From the NCBI GenBank assembly GCA_036337295.1, contig JAYZEN010000007.1:558001-622000 (forward strand): a stretch of DNA of 64,000 nucleotides. The letters are read 5' to 3'. This DNA comes from Ketobacter sp036337295. GTDB taxonomy: Bacteria; Pseudomonadota; Gammaproteobacteria; Pseudomonadales; Ketobacteraceae. The position numbers and the translations under genes are program-made. The notes below the pieces were generated by a model that saw only the letters and a program-made list of their open reading frames with translations, was not told where the DNA came from and did not search any database. Positions 17,358 to 26,256 of this stretch are shown here, piece by piece (within the stretch, counting starts at the first letter, position 1; each line of letters begins with the position of its first letter).

Positions 17358-18671
17358 ATGTTGGGTTTAAGCAACCTGCGGCGGGTCTTGCTCGCTTTGC
17401 TGTTTTTCCTGTTTCCGTCATTCGCCTGGGCTGATGAGCTCAGCGGTGCCAATACAGCCTGGATTCTGACCGCCACGGCCCTGGTGCTGTTTATGACGAT
17501 TCCCGGACTGTCGCTGTTCTATGCCGGCCTGGTGCGGTCCAAGAACGTGTTGTCGGTGCTGATGCAGTGTTTCACGCTCACTTGTCTGATGTCGATCCTG
17601 TGGTTTGTGGTGGGCTATACCATCGCCTTCGGCTCGGCCGAGGAGCAGGGGCCGTTTATTGGCGACTTCGGCAATGTGCTGTTTGCGGCCATGGGCGTGG
17701 ATTCCCTGAATGGAGACATTCCAGCGGTATTGTTCGCCGCTTTTCAAATGACCTTTGCCGTGATCACGCCGGCGCTTATCGTGGGCGCCTTTGCTGAACG
17801 TATGAAGTTCTCGGCCATGCTGTTGTTCAGCTCTGCCTGGCTGCTGTTGGTGTATTCCCCGGTGTGTCATTGGGTGTGGGGCGGCGGCTGGCTGGCCGAG
17901 ATGGGCTTCCTGGACTTCGCCGGAGGTTCCGTAGTGCACATTACCGCTGCAGTGGCCGCCCTGGTGGCCGCCCTGGTGATCGGGAATCGGCGGGGCTTTC
18001 CCGGTACGCCGATGATGCCCCACAACATGACCATGACGGTAACCGGTGCCGGTATGTTGTGGGTGGGCTGGTTTGGCTTCAACGCGGGCAGTGCGCTGGC
18101 GGCCAATGGCAGTGCCGCCATGGCGTTGCTGGTGACCCACATCTCTGCCGCGGCCGGTTCCCTGGCCTGGATGGCCTGTGAATGGATTCGGCACGGCAAG
18201 CCCTCGGTGCTGGGGATCGTCACCGGCATGGTGGCCGGTTTGGGCACCATAACCCCGGCGTCAGGTTCGGTGGGGCCGGCGGCAGCGCTGGTGATCGGGC
18301 TCTGCGCCGGCACCATCTGTTTCTTCGCCACCCTGTTCCTCAAGCAGCGGTTGAAAATTGACGATTCTCTGGACGTGTTCCCGGTGCACGGGGTCGGCGG
18401 TATCCTGGGCACCTTGCTAGTGGGTGTTTTCTGCGCAACCGACCTGGGTGTGTTCAGCGGGCTGGGCTTCGGCGGGGATAATGGCTCCATTGGTGCCCAG
18501 GTGCGGGTGCAGCTGATCGGGATTGTAGCCACCTTCTCTTATACCGCGGTGGTGTCCTGGTTGCTGCTGAAGCTGGTGGATAAGGTGCTGGGGCTGCGGG
18601 TCAGCGAGGATCAGGAGACCGAAGGGCTGGATATAGTCCTGCACGAGGAGCGGGGTTACGATATTCGCTGA
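17358..18671 (+). CDS. amtB: AmtB ammonium transporter
   Basis: A 437-residue protein with a cleavable signal peptide (MLGLSNLRRVLLALLFFLFP to about residue 26, SFAWA-DE) and 11 membrane helices. Family stretches are FYAGLVRSKNVLSV, the twin-His pore residues in SVVHITAAVAAL and VFPVHGVGGILGTLLVG, and FGFNAGSALAANGSAAMA. It carries ammonium into the cell and is gated by GlnK from the upstream gene. A strong terminator follows 32 bases after the stop. Confidence 0.96.
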   Translation: MLGLSNLRRVLLALLFFLFPSFAWADELSGANTAWILTATALVLFMTIPGLSLFYAGLVRSKNVLSVLMQCFTLTCLMSILWFVVGYTIAFGSAEEQGPFIGDFGNVLFAAMGVDSLNGDIPAVLFAAFQMTFAVITPALIVGAFAERMKFSAMLLFSSAWLLLVYSPVCHWVWGGGWLAEMGFLDFAGGSVVHITAAVAALVAALVIGNRRGFPGTPMMPHNMTMTVTGAGMLWVGWFGFNAGSALAANGSAAMALLVTHISAAAGSLAWMACEWIRHGKPSVLGIVTGMVAGLGTITPASGSVGPAAALVIGLCAGTICFFATLFLKQRLKIDDSLDVFPVHGVGGILGTLLVGVFCATDLGVFSGLGFGGDNGSIGAQVRVQLIGIVATFSYTAVVSWLLLKLVDKVLGLRVSEDQETEGLDIVLHEERGYDIR

Positions 18672-18703
18672 TTAGGTTATAAGGTGTAGCAGGCCGGTGC
18701 AGT

Positions 18704-18732
18704 GGGCGCCCTAATTTGGGCGCCCGTTTTGT
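18704..18732 (+). terminator. Rho-independent terminator of glnK-amtB
   Basis: Two GGGCGCCC blocks (18704-18711, 18718-18725) around a 6-base loop form an 8-bp GC stem followed by GTTTTGT. Confidence 0.88.
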
Positions 18733-18834
18733 CTTGACCAAAAAAGACCGGTCCATGGTGAAAATGGCTATTGTCTTTGGGGTGGGGATTTTATAAGTTA
18801 GCGGTCAGCGTCTCGAACAGTCGTTTGATTGATC

Positions 18835-18852
18835 AGCGTATAAAGCGTATAA
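18835..18852. repeat. 9-bp tandem duplication upstream of the SCP2 gene
   Basis: AGCGTATAA occurs twice in direct contact, followed by AT-rich sequence with two AACGTT blocks (18866-18892 area). It lies in the 271-base spacer between amtB and the SCP2 gene, which should hold the SCP2 promoter; no clear -35/-10 pair was assigned. Confidence 0.8.
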
Positions 18853-18942
18853 CGTAAAAAATTAAAACGTTTAAATTAACGTTAAAAAAGGGCTTCAGGG
18901 TCGTCCTGAGTGCAAGAATAAAAATTTATAGGAGAAGGTGTA

Positions 18943-19335
18943 ATGAGTCTCAAGTTCCTGTCTGAAGATTGGTTTGCAAAGGTGGCTGAGCTGAAAGAAG
19001 CCGCTGGTGATCTGGACGTTCCCGCCGCCATGCACGATTTGGTGATCAACATTACTGTATCCGGTACTGACTTCGGCGATGTGGATATCAGTTTGAATGC
19101 CGGTATGATCGAGAAAGGTCATCATGCCAATGCCCCTACCAAGATGACTCTGCCCGTTGACCTGGCTCATCGCCTGTTCATCGACAACGACCAGTCCGCT
19201 GGTATGCAGGGCTTCATGTCAGGCCAGATCAAGATCGAAGGTGATATGAGCAAGTTGATGGCAATGCAGACTGTGCAACCTTCTGCTGCTCAAAAGAGCC
19301 TGCAAAAGCAAATTCTGGAAGTGACTGCGCCTTAA
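18943..19335 (+). CDS. SCP2 sterol-transfer-family lipid-binding protein
   Basis: A 130-residue soluble protein of the SCP2 fold. It has an N-terminal helix, a central beta sheet and the conserved end of the domain around FMSGQIKIEGDMSKLMAMQ, where the helix that closes the lipid tunnel lies. SCP2 proteins bind fatty acids, acyl-CoA or sterols. A strong ribosome-binding site (AGGAGAAGG) lies 7 bases before the ATG. It has its own terminator and is followed by a MaoC-type hydratase. In eukaryotic peroxisomal MFE-2, hydratase-2 and SCP2 domains are fused, so these neighbours may act on the same acyl-CoA or sterol substrates; that is inference. Confidence 0.9.
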   Translation: MSLKFLSEDWFAKVAELKEAAGDLDVPAAMHDLVINITVSGTDFGDVDISLNAGMIEKGHHANAPTKMTLPVDLAHRLFIDNDQSAGMQGFMSGQIKIEGDMSKLMAMQTVQPSAAQKSLQKQILEVTAP

Positions 19336-19355
19336 GGCAGGAACAGTCCAGTTCT

Positions 19356-19389
19356 AAAAACCCGCCTTGAGACCAGGGCGGGTTTTTTT
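19356..19389 (+). terminator. Rho-independent terminator after the SCP2 gene
   Basis: AAAAACCCGCC pairs with GGCGGGTTTTT across a ~10-base loop and ends in a seven-base T run, 20 bases after the SCP2 stop. Confidence 0.9.
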
Positions 19390-19421
19390 ATGCCAAAAAT
19401 AAAAATCAAAGAGGCCAGAAT

Positions 19422-20261
19422 ATGTCAAAACCCATAGCTGCAGACCTGGTGGGATTGACCACCGAACCGGTCACCGTCCGTTGGTCCGAAAAAGACGTTC
19501 TGTTGTATGCCCTGGCGGTGGGCTGCAAGCCGGAGCAGGAACTGGACTTTGTTTACGAAGCCCGCGGCCCCAAAGTACTGCCCACCTTCTCCGTAATTCC
19601 GGGCCTGAATATCATGGGGTCTGTGATGTCACAGGTGCAGTTCAATCTGGCCATGCTGTTGCACGGTGAGCAGAAAATCACGCTGCACCGAGCCATTCCT
19701 GCCGCCGGCGTTGGCGTCGGGGTCGGTAGAATTGTGGAGGTTTGGGACAAGGGTAAAGCGGCAGTAGTTGGCGTGGAGTGTGAAGTGTCCGATGATGGCG
19801 GGCCGTTGTTTACCACACAGGCCACCCTGTTCATCCGTGGTGCCGGTGGTTTCGGTGGGGAGCGGGGGCCCAGTCGAGTGAATTTTGTTTTGCCGGAGCG
19901 CGAACCGGACCGCGTCGTGGAAGACATCACCCGAGAGGAACAAGCTGCACTCTACCGCCTTACAGGAGACCGCAACCCCATACACATTGATCCCAACTTT
20001 GCCAAGTTCGGCGGCTTTGAACGCCCGTTTCTGCACGGCCTGTGCACGTTTGGCTTTGCCGGGCGTGCTGCACTCGCCGCGCTCTGCGGCGGTGATCCCG
20101 CCCGCTTCCGTTCCATGAGCGCACGCTTCTCCGACCAGGTTTATATGGGGGATCGCATCATCTCCAAAATCTGGGAAACGGGAGCGGGGACCGCCTTGAT
20201 GCAGGTGGAAACCCAGCGCGGGAATGTGGTGTTGAATCAGTGTGAGGTATGTTTCCGTTAA
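19422..20261 (+). CDS. MaoC-type enoyl-CoA hydratase 2 (double hot-dog)
   Basis: A 279-residue protein with two hot-dog halves. The C-terminal half carries the hydratase-2 motif around YRLTGDRNPIHIDP (Asp and His catalytic) followed by GFERPFLHGLCTFGFAGRA. The N-terminal half (VGLTTEPVTVRWSEKDVLLYALAVG) is the degenerate substrate-binding half seen in eukaryotic-type hydratase 2. It should add water to trans-2-enoyl-CoA to give (R)-3-hydroxyacyl-CoA. It lies behind its own spacer after the SCP2 terminator, so it has a separate promoter or depends on read-through. Substrate chain length cannot be told. Confidence 0.92.
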   Translation: MSKPIAADLVGLTTEPVTVRWSEKDVLLYALAVGCKPEQELDFVYEARGPKVLPTFSVIPGLNIMGSVMSQVQFNLAMLLHGEQKITLHRAIPAAGVGVGVGRIVEVWDKGKAAVVGVECEVSDDGGPLFTTQATLFIRGAGGFGGERGPSRVNFVLPEREPDRVVEDITREEQAALYRLTGDRNPIHIDPNFAKFGGFERPFLHGLCTFGFAGRAALAALCGGDPARFRSMSARFSDQVYMGDRIISKIWETGAGTALMQVETQRGNVVLNQCEVCFR

Positions 20262-20269
20262 CGCACATT

Positions 20270-20298
20270 GCTTGGTGCGAGCTTGGTGCGAGCTTGGG
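20270..20298. repeat. 11-bp tandem repeat after the MaoC gene
   Basis: GCTTGGTGCGA occurs twice in direct contact and a third partial copy (GCTTGGGG) follows, starting 9 bases after the MaoC stop codon. The remaining ~200 bases to the next gene show no other feature I can name. Confidence 0.92.
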
Positions 20299-20504
20299 GC
20301 GGTGTAGAAGACAGCTATGAATATTGATGGAATGTAAAGTGACACATTAGCCCCGAGCTGTAAGCGTCTTTTTTTATTTCTCGTGCTTGAGCCGCTAAAG
20401 ATATTGATTCATGCTATGGCCTTGCTCAGATTAAGGGGATTCCATCCAGGGGGCATGTTGAGGATGAGAATCACAATGGGATTTTAGGTTTTGTGGGGAT
20501 GTTA

Positions 20505-22925
20505 ATGAAACGTGTACACGGTTTTCTGGTAGTCGTGGTGGTCGCTCTATTAACGACTAGTTCAAGCTACGCGATAACAGAAGGCTCTCCGATCAGTTTT
20601 CAATACACCACCTTTGAAGAGGAAGGCCTCGCTCCCGGATGGGAGACCAGTGTAAATAGTTTCAATGATCTCGCCTCCTGGCAGCGGGTGAATAGTTGGT
20701 CCAGTCAAGGGGACACTAGCCTGAATTTGCATGGCAAGTATGTCAAGTCGGCGAGCCTTTCATTCGCGGGCTATACAGACGATGTGACGTTCTCTTTTCA
20801 ATACAGAACCCGGTTTATCCCCAGCTATACTACCGCCTATCTTTTCGTGTATGTGGATGGGTCCATATATTTGAGGGAGACGACCTTGGGGGATTGGGAG
20901 GGCGTCAGAAATTTTAGACATGAGCTTGATGCCGGCTATCATACCATTGAGATCAGGTACTATTATGGTGTTAGCGGCACAATTACATTCGATATTAAAA
21001 ATCAAGTCTGGCTGGACTTTGTCGTGTTTGAAGGCGCCGATAAAGACATAGACAGTGATGGCTTACCTAATCTCTGGGAAGTTCAATATGGGTTGGATCC
21101 CCGCTTCGCGGAGGATGCCGTGTTGGACTCGGACGGAGACGGCTTAGACAATCTGGCAGAATTTCAGAATGGCACCAACCCATTCAAAATGGACACCGAT
21201 GACGATGGTGCTTCCGATTGGGTGGAGGTGATGGTCTCCCATACCTCGCCAACAAACAAAGATACAGACTACGACATGATGCTGGATGGCTTTGAGATTC
21301 AGTATGGCCTCAATCCGTTCAGCGAAGTTGATGCCGACCTTGATAACGATGGTGACGGCCTGTCCAATTTTGATGAGTTCAGAATTGGCAGTGATCCCAC
21401 AGATCCACTATCCGCTGGGGTGCCTGTTACCTACTGGAGAGAGTCGTTTGAGAATGGTGTGTCTGACAAGTGGGAGTTTTTTACCTCTGGTATCGTAGAG
21501 CCTTTAAAACCGTTATCTGACTGGGCTTCTGATGGACAACAGAGTGCAGGTGTGCGCGAATTTCCCGAATACTCTTATTTGACAATGGGGCTAACGGATT
21601 TGTTTGCCGATGGCACGTTGTATCTGGACTATTTTGTGGATGCTCCAGATTTAAATCGCAAGCCAAAGCTGAACGTGGTTTTGTCTGGGCCAGATCCTTT
21701 TTCTCACATTGTGTCCGGGGTGGGTAAGCGTACTCTGGCGATACCGGTGACTGCCGGTGTACACAGATTAGCGTTTTTTATGAGGAGCTCTACCATTTTG
21801 GGCAGCATCGGTTACTACATCGATAATATAAGATTCGTTAGTAACCAAGACGCAGATGATGATGGCTTGCCGGATGACTGGGAAACATTGTACGGTCTTG
21901 ATCCACTGGACCCAACGGATGCGGCTTTGGATTCCGACCGGGATGGCCTGGACAACTTGTCTGAATTCGAAGCTGGGTCCGATCCGACAGCCCCTGATGT
22001 CGATTTGGAAATCTCGATGGAGCAGTCGTTTGATACTGGTGCTTCCGAGATCAGCTATAGAATCCATGTTTTGAACAATGGTGTCGCACCTGCGAACGGG
22101 GTGTCGGTAACCAGTTTCAATGAAAGGGGTCTGAGTTTCAGCGAGGTTTCCAGTGGTGAAAACATCACTTGTGAAGCGCTCAATTCGCAGTTGAGCTGCG
22201 CGTTCGGTGTATTGTCCGCTCAGGAAACAGCGTATGTGGAGGTCAGCGTGCCGATCAGTTCTGACGAAACCTATTTGTTTACATCGGAAGTGACCTCGCT
22301 CGAAAGTGATTATGACTATAAGAATAATAAGGCCACGGGCACTTACGCGGGTAGCATCGATATTGATGCTGATGGCTTGCCCAACGAATGGGAAAGCTTG
22401 TATGGACTTGACCCACGAGACCCATCGGATGCAACCGGGGATCTAGATGAGGATGGGCTGGATAATCTGGCTGAGTTCAGCGCGGGGTCTGATCCGACAG
22501 CCCCTGACGTGGAATTGGCCATTACTATGAGCAAGTTGTTCGACACCAATTCCTCCGAGATCCGATATAGGATTCGTGTAGAGAATAACGGCGTTGCATC
22601 CGCGAACGAGGTCACGGTCAACAGCTTTAGTGGGGCTGGGTTTAGTCTAAATGTGATGTCTGCGGCAGACGGTATCACTTGTGACTCACTGGATTCACAA
22701 TTGAGCTGCATTTTTGGCGGATTGGGGCCTCAGGAATTCAGGCAGGTTGATGTCAGTGTGTTGGTAGACACTAAGGAAACCTATACGTTTTCTTCGGAAG
22801 TGCGGTCGCTCGAAAACGATTATGACTCTGACAATAACAGGGCTACGGGCGCCTACGCAGGTAGCATGACACTCGCCTTGTTGATTGTGTTTGTTGCGGG
22901 GCGCTTTGTTCAGCGCGCTCAATGA
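20505..22925 (+). CDS. Large exported protein with Ca-binding TSP3-like repeats and duplicated DUF11-like modules
   Basis: About 806 residues. A signal peptide is clear (MKRVHGFLVVVVVALLTTSS, cut near SSYA-IT). A first beta domain (~25-175) is followed by acidic thrombospondin-type-3-like repeats (DSDGLPNLWEVQYGLDP, DSDGDGLDNLAEF, DTDDDGASDW). A second jelly-roll-like domain (~305-445) precedes two near-identical ~170-residue modules (nt ~21850-22360 and ~22360-22868), each a Ca-binding repeat plus an Ig-like DUF11-type domain with two Cys. The end is one membrane helix with a basic tail (LALLIVFVAGRFVQRAQ), which suggests sorting or anchoring. The GTG at 20493 and ATG at 20499 are alternative starts; ATG 20505 has GGGG at good distance. 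Probably a surface or secreted adhesion-type protein; function unknown. Confidence 0.85.
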   Translation: MKRVHGFLVVVVVALLTTSSSYAITEGSPISFQYTTFEEEGLAPGWETSVNSFNDLASWQRVNSWSSQGDTSLNLHGKYVKSASLSFAGYTDDVTFSFQYRTRFIPSYTTAYLFVYVDGSIYLRETTLGDWEGVRNFRHELDAGYHTIEIRYYYGVSGTITFDIKNQVWLDFVVFEGADKDIDSDGLPNLWEVQYGLDPRFAEDAVLDSDGDGLDNLAEFQNGTNPFKMDTDDDGASDWVEVMVSHTSPTNKDTDYDMMLDGFEIQYGLNPFSEVDADLDNDGDGLSNFDEFRIGSDPTDPLSAGVPVTYWRESFENGVSDKWEFFTSGIVEPLKPLSDWASDGQQSAGVREFPEYSYLTMGLTDLFADGTLYLDYFVDAPDLNRKPKLNVVLSGPDPFSHIVSGVGKRTLAIPVTAGVHRLAFFMRSSTILGSIGYYIDNIRFVSNQDADDDGLPDDWETLYGLDPLDPTDAALDSDRDGLDNLSEFEAGSDPTAPDVDLEISMEQSFDTGASEISYRIHVLNNGVAPANGVSVTSFNERGLSFSEVSSGENITCEALNSQLSCAFGVLSAQETAYVEVSVPISSDETYLFTSEVTSLESDYDYKNNKATGTYAGSIDIDADGLPNEWESLYGLDPRDPSDATGDLDEDGLDNLAEFSAGSDPTAPDVELAITMSKLFDTNSSEIRYRIRVENNGVASANEVTVNSFSGAGFSLNVMSAADGITCDSLDSQLSCIFGGLGPQEFRQVDVSVLVDTKETYTFSSEVRSLENDYDSDNNRATGAYAGSMTLALLIVFVAGRFVQRAQ

Positions 22926-22944
22926 TGTTTCGGCTGGTTTATAT

Positions 22945-23994
22945 ATGCAACAAATGTTACTAAGCTGCCGTCCTGGTTTTGAATCTGATCTGGCGGCAGA
23001 AATCCAGGAAAAGGCTGCCGCACGGGGTGTGTTTGGTTTTGTCCGGGCCAAGCCAAATGAAGGCTTCGTGGTGTTCGAAGGGCAGGAGCCAGATGCGGCT
23101 GAACGCTTGTTAAAAGGCCTTCCGTTTCAGGATTTGGTTTTTGCCCGCCAATGGCTGGCGGTTGTGGCCCATCTGCCCCAGGTGGACCCCCAGGACCGGA
23201 TCAATCCCATACTGGAAGCGCTGTCGGGTCAAGCCTGTCACAGTGCCTGGATGTCCTATCCGGATACCAACGACGGCAAAGGCTTGTCCAAGCTGGTACG
23301 CAAACTGGAGCGTCCTCTGGAAAAGGCCATGGCGAAGCAGCTCAACGGCAAGGCGGGTTTCCATCTCCATCTGTTTTTTGAAAGCGGCACTGACATCTGG
23401 GTGGGGCTGACCCCTCTTAAAAATGCTTCCCCCTGGCCGCTTGGGTTTCCCCGTTTGCGACAGCCCCCGTCCGCCCCCAGTCGTTCCACCCTGAAACTGG
23501 AGGAAGCCTGGCTGCAGCTGATCCCAGAGGCGCAACGGGCCTCGCTATTGAAGCCGTTTCAAAAAGCGGTGGACCTGGGGGCGGCCCCCGGTGGCTGGAC
23601 CTGGCAGCTGGTGCAGCGGGGTATGCAGGTCACTGCGATCGATAACGGCCCCATGGACAAAGCCCTGCTGGACAGCGGTCAGGTGAAACACCTGCGGGAG
23701 GATGCGTTCTCCTACAAGCCGCCACGGCCAGTGGACTGGCTGGTGTGCGACATGGTGGACAAACCGGCACGGGTGGCGGAGTTGATGGAGCGCTGGCTGG
23801 TGCAGGGCTGGACCCGCTTTGCGATCTTCAACCTGAAGCTGCCCATGAAGCGCCGCTGGCTCGAAGTGAGCCGGATTCTGGAGCGTATGGAAACGGAGCT
23901 GGAAAGCGCCGGTTGTGTGTACCAGCTACGGGCGAAACAGCTCTATCACGACCGGGAAGAGATCACGGTGTTCGCTGCACCGAGGCACTATTAA
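22945..23994 (+). CDS. rlmM: RlmM, 23S rRNA C2498 2'-O-ribose methyltransferase
   Basis: A 349-residue protein that follows RlmM along its length. It has an N-terminal THUMP-like domain (LLSCRPGFESDLAAEI), then SRSTLKLEEA, then the SAM-binding Rossmann part with VDLGAAPGGWTWQLVQRGM, DNGPMDKALLDSGQV and CDMVDKPARVA, and finally the catalytic Lys stretch FNLKLPMKRRW and LYHDREEITV. It methylates the ribose of C2498 in the peptidyl-transferase centre of 23S rRNA. The frame is open further upstream, but that part overlaps the preceding gene; ATG 22945 gives the family N-terminus. It lies 19 bases after the exported-protein gene with no visible terminator between. Confidence 0.96.
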   Translation: MQQMLLSCRPGFESDLAAEIQEKAAARGVFGFVRAKPNEGFVVFEGQEPDAAERLLKGLPFQDLVFARQWLAVVAHLPQVDPQDRINPILEALSGQACHSAWMSYPDTNDGKGLSKLVRKLERPLEKAMAKQLNGKAGFHLHLFFESGTDIWVGLTPLKNASPWPLGFPRLRQPPSAPSRSTLKLEEAWLQLIPEAQRASLLKPFQKAVDLGAAPGGWTWQLVQRGMQVTAIDNGPMDKALLDSGQVKHLREDAFSYKPPRPVDWLVCDMVDKPARVAELMERWLVQGWTRFAIFNLKLPMKRRWLEVSRILERMETELESAGCVYQLRAKQLYHDREEITVFAAPRHY

Positions 23995-24024
23995 CAGCCT
24001 CTCTGCATTAGTAGCCTCGCTGCA
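23991..24024. repeat. 17-bp tandem duplication overlapping the rlmM stop
   Basis: Two imperfect copies (ttaacagcctctctgca, ttagtagcctcgctgca; 14 of 17 identical) in direct contact. The first contains the rlmM stop codon and the array ends 11 bases before the stop of the convergent ABM gene. Confidence 0.85.
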
Positions 24025-24035
24025 GCCGGTGCCGC

Positions 24036-24356
24036 TTAACCGACCTGTTGCAGTCCGCGGGCGGATTGGTACACACAGGGTTCCAGAATCGTGAAGCGCT
24101 CCGGCTCCTGTAAAAACATGCCGATTTTTTTCAGCATATCCATGCGGGCGGAGGAGCGGAACCAGAGTTGCCAGGCGTTGGCGCTTTCCCACATGGAAAT
24201 GACCACATAATGATTGGGGCGTTTGGCGTCGCGATAGGATTCTCCACCCAGGTATCCGGGGGAGTTTTCGGCATGGGTCAGTAATTCCACGATGGTGTGC
24301 TCGTAGTTTCCTTCCAGGCCCTCGGCCACTGTCCGTTCAATCAATACCTTAATCAT
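24036..24356 (-). CDS. Antibiotic-biosynthesis-monooxygenase (ABM) domain protein
   Basis: A 106-residue protein with the dimeric alpha-beta barrel pattern of ABM/HmoA-type proteins: MIKVLIERTVAEG at the start, SPGYLGGESY in the middle and YVVISMWESANAWQLWFRS near the end. Members include haem-degrading and quinol mono-oxygenases and many of unknown role. No residue visible here decides the substrate. The ATG at 24356 has GAGGAAAG at ideal distance; an in-frame start seven codons upstream is less likely. It is convergent with rlmM and divergent from the AmpG-like gene. Confidence 0.85.
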   Translation of the reverse strand: MIKVLIERTVAEGLEGNYEHTIVELLTHAENSPGYLGGESYRDAKRPNHYVVISMWESANAWQLWFRSSARMDMLKKIGMFLQEPERFTILEPCVYQSARGLQQVG

Positions 24357-24498
24357 TTCTTTCCTCGGTGAGACCACTGCAATCTGGCCCTAATGGTAAT
24401 CCCTTCCATTGATTTTTCAATGAATAAGAAGCCGGAATCGGTATGATGGGCTCCCGACAGAGGGTAAAGATCGAAATGAAGATATTGGATGAAAGGGG

Positions 24499-25785
24499 AT
24501 GAAGGCCTCGCTTTCGTACCGCCTTGGCCTGCTGGGGTGTCTGTACTTTTCCCAGGGATTGCCGTTTGGTTTTCTGAGCCAGGCGCTGCCGGCGCTGTTA
24601 CGCAGTTATGACGTCAGTCTGGAGAAGATCGGCCTGGTGTCCCTGGTGGCGTTGCCCTGGGCATTCAAATTTCTGTGGGCACCCTATGTGGACCATTACC
24701 ACTGGCAACGATTGGGGCAGCGCAAAAGCTGGATTCTGCCGATGCAGGGGGGCTTTATGCTGTGCCTCCTGGCGTTGGGGGCGCTGGACCCGGCCAGTTT
24801 CAGCGGGCCTGGATTCTATGGTCTGCTGGCCATTCTTTTTGTGTCCAACCTGATTGCGGCCACCCAGGATATCGCCACCGACGGACTGGCAGTGTCCAGT
24901 CTCAGCCCGCAGGAGCGTGGTCTGGCCAATGGGGTGCAGGTGGCGGGCTATCGCGTGGGGATGTTGTTCGGCGGGGCAGTCATTCTGCTGCTGCTGGAAT
25001 GGCTGGGCTGGTTCAGCACCTTCATGACGCTGGCGCTGATGATTGTGCTGGTGAGCGTGCCACTGTGGTGGTTTCGGGAACCGGCGTCTGGGACAGTGCT
25101 GCAACATGAGCGGCCTCGTAACGTCTTCATCCTGGCCCGGCAATTCATGCTCCAACCCGGAATGTGGCGCTGGGTTCTGGTGATCCTGGTGTACAAGGCG
25201 GGCGATGCCCTTGGCTCGGTAATGACCAAACCATTGTTGATCGACCTGGGGTACAGCCTGGAGCAGGTGGGTTGGATCAGCGGTGGCGTGGGGATGGGCG
25301 CCGGCATTGCAGGTGCTTTGTTCGGTGGCTGGCTGATCCCCAGGTTGGGGCGGCTACGGGCATTGGTGGGGTTTGGCGTGCTGCAGGCGTTCTCCTTGTT
25401 GGGCTTTTATTGGCTGGCGACTGGGTTGATGACAGGCCTGACGACTGACGTTGGGGCAGGATCGGTGACAGCTGATGCAGCGCTGCAAAAAGTGGTGGTG
25501 GTGACGGCGCTTGAGCATTTTAGCGGCGGGCTGGCGACCGCTGCGTTGTTCACGTTGATGATGGATGCCTGTCGTCGCCCCCTGGCGGGCACAGATTACA
25601 CCTTGCAGGCCAGCCTGCAGGTGGTGGTAGCCGGGGTGATGCACAGCGCCAGCGGCTTCAGTGCATCGGCCCTGGGATATGAGGTACACTTTGTAGCTTC
25701 GTTTCTGCTGGGTTTGGTGGCGTTATTCCCGATATTGCTGTGGTGGCCCAAAGCCCCCCAGGTGCAGCGGGATTCATGGCATTGA
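24499..25785 (+). CDS. MFS transporter of the AmpG / RhtX-FptX group
   Basis: A 428-residue, 12-helix protein. The N-terminus LGCLYFSQGLPFGFLSQALP and LVALPWAFKFLWAPYVDHY are characteristic of the AmpG-like PAT family, which takes up anhydro-muropeptides (AmpG) or siderophores (RhtX/FptX). No beta-lactamase regulator or siderophore gene is adjacent, so the substrate stays open. GAAAGGGG lies very close to the ATG, so an in-frame start slightly downstream cannot be excluded, although the first helix argues for this one. It has no co-directional gene within 90 bases other than the tusA-like gene downstream. Confidence 0.88.
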   Translation: MKASLSYRLGLLGCLYFSQGLPFGFLSQALPALLRSYDVSLEKIGLVSLVALPWAFKFLWAPYVDHYHWQRLGQRKSWILPMQGGFMLCLLALGALDPASFSGPGFYGLLAILFVSNLIAATQDIATDGLAVSSLSPQERGLANGVQVAGYRVGMLFGGAVILLLLEWLGWFSTFMTLALMIVLVSVPLWWFREPASGTVLQHERPRNVFILARQFMLQPGMWRWVLVILVYKAGDALGSVMTKPLLIDLGYSLEQVGWISGGVGMGAGIAGALFGGWLIPRLGRLRALVGFGVLQAFSLLGFYWLATGLMTGLTTDVGAGSVTADAALQKVVVVTALEHFSGGLATAALFTLMMDACRRPLAGTDYTLQASLQVVVAGVMHSASGFSASALGYEVHFVASFLLGLVALFPILLWWPKAPQVQRDSWH

Positions 25786-25822
25786 GGTTAATGACTCAGA
25801 GAACAAGGCAACGTACCCCAGA

Positions 25823-25850
25823 CAATACGATACCGGCAATACGGTAACGT
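25823..25850. repeat. Imperfect 14-bp tandem duplication
   Basis: CAATACGATACCGG and CAATACGGTAACGT (11 of 14 identical) in direct contact, between the AmpG-like gene and the tusA-like gene, 28 bases before the tusA start. Confidence 0.55.
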
Positions 25851-25877
25851 AACTCAGGCAAAACGACAGGAAACAGC

Positions 25878-26117
25878 ATGACGGAAACAGCAGACTACCA
25901 CTTCGATGCCTCCGGCTTAATGTGCCCCGAGCCGGTGATGATGTTGCACGGAAAAGTGCGCGAGATGGCAGGGGGCGAGACCTTGGAGGTGGTGGCCACA
26001 GACCCTTCAACCCAGCGTGATATTCCCAAGTTCTGCCAATTTCTTGGGCATGAGTTGATCTTGTCAGAAGAACAGGATGGCAAGTATGTTTTTCGGATTC
26101 GGAAAAAGCCGGACTGA
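25878..26117 (+). CDS. tusA: TusA-family sulfurtransferase
   Basis: A 79-residue protein with the family motif FDASGLMCPEPVMMLHGKVR; the Cys of CPEP (residue 16) would carry the persulfide. TusA passes sulfur from IscS to TusBCD for 2-thiouridine in tRNA and to other acceptors. The length, single CPxP and C-terminal GKYVFRIRKKP fit TusA itself rather than a YeeD-type paralogue. An AACAGGAAACAG stretch provides the ribosome-binding site. It stands alone, downstream of the AmpG-like gene. Confidence 0.92.
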   Translation: MTETADYHFDASGLMCPEPVMMLHGKVREMAGGETLEVVATDPSTQRDIPKFCQFLGHELILSEEQDGKYVFRIRKKPD

Positions 26118-26256
26118 TTCAATTTGATAAATGTATTAAACCAATTTTTGATAAGCTGGGTCTTTGCAGCACAAGAATAATTCGAATTCTGAAAATTTGG
26201 ATAACGTTGAATCACTCTGGATAAGACTGGATTTATAGAGGCGGGAAGCCTTTCTT

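Noticed and set aside
22885..22944. Upstream part of the rlmM frame
   Set aside because: It lies inside the end of the exported-protein gene and does not resemble RlmM; ATG 22945 does.
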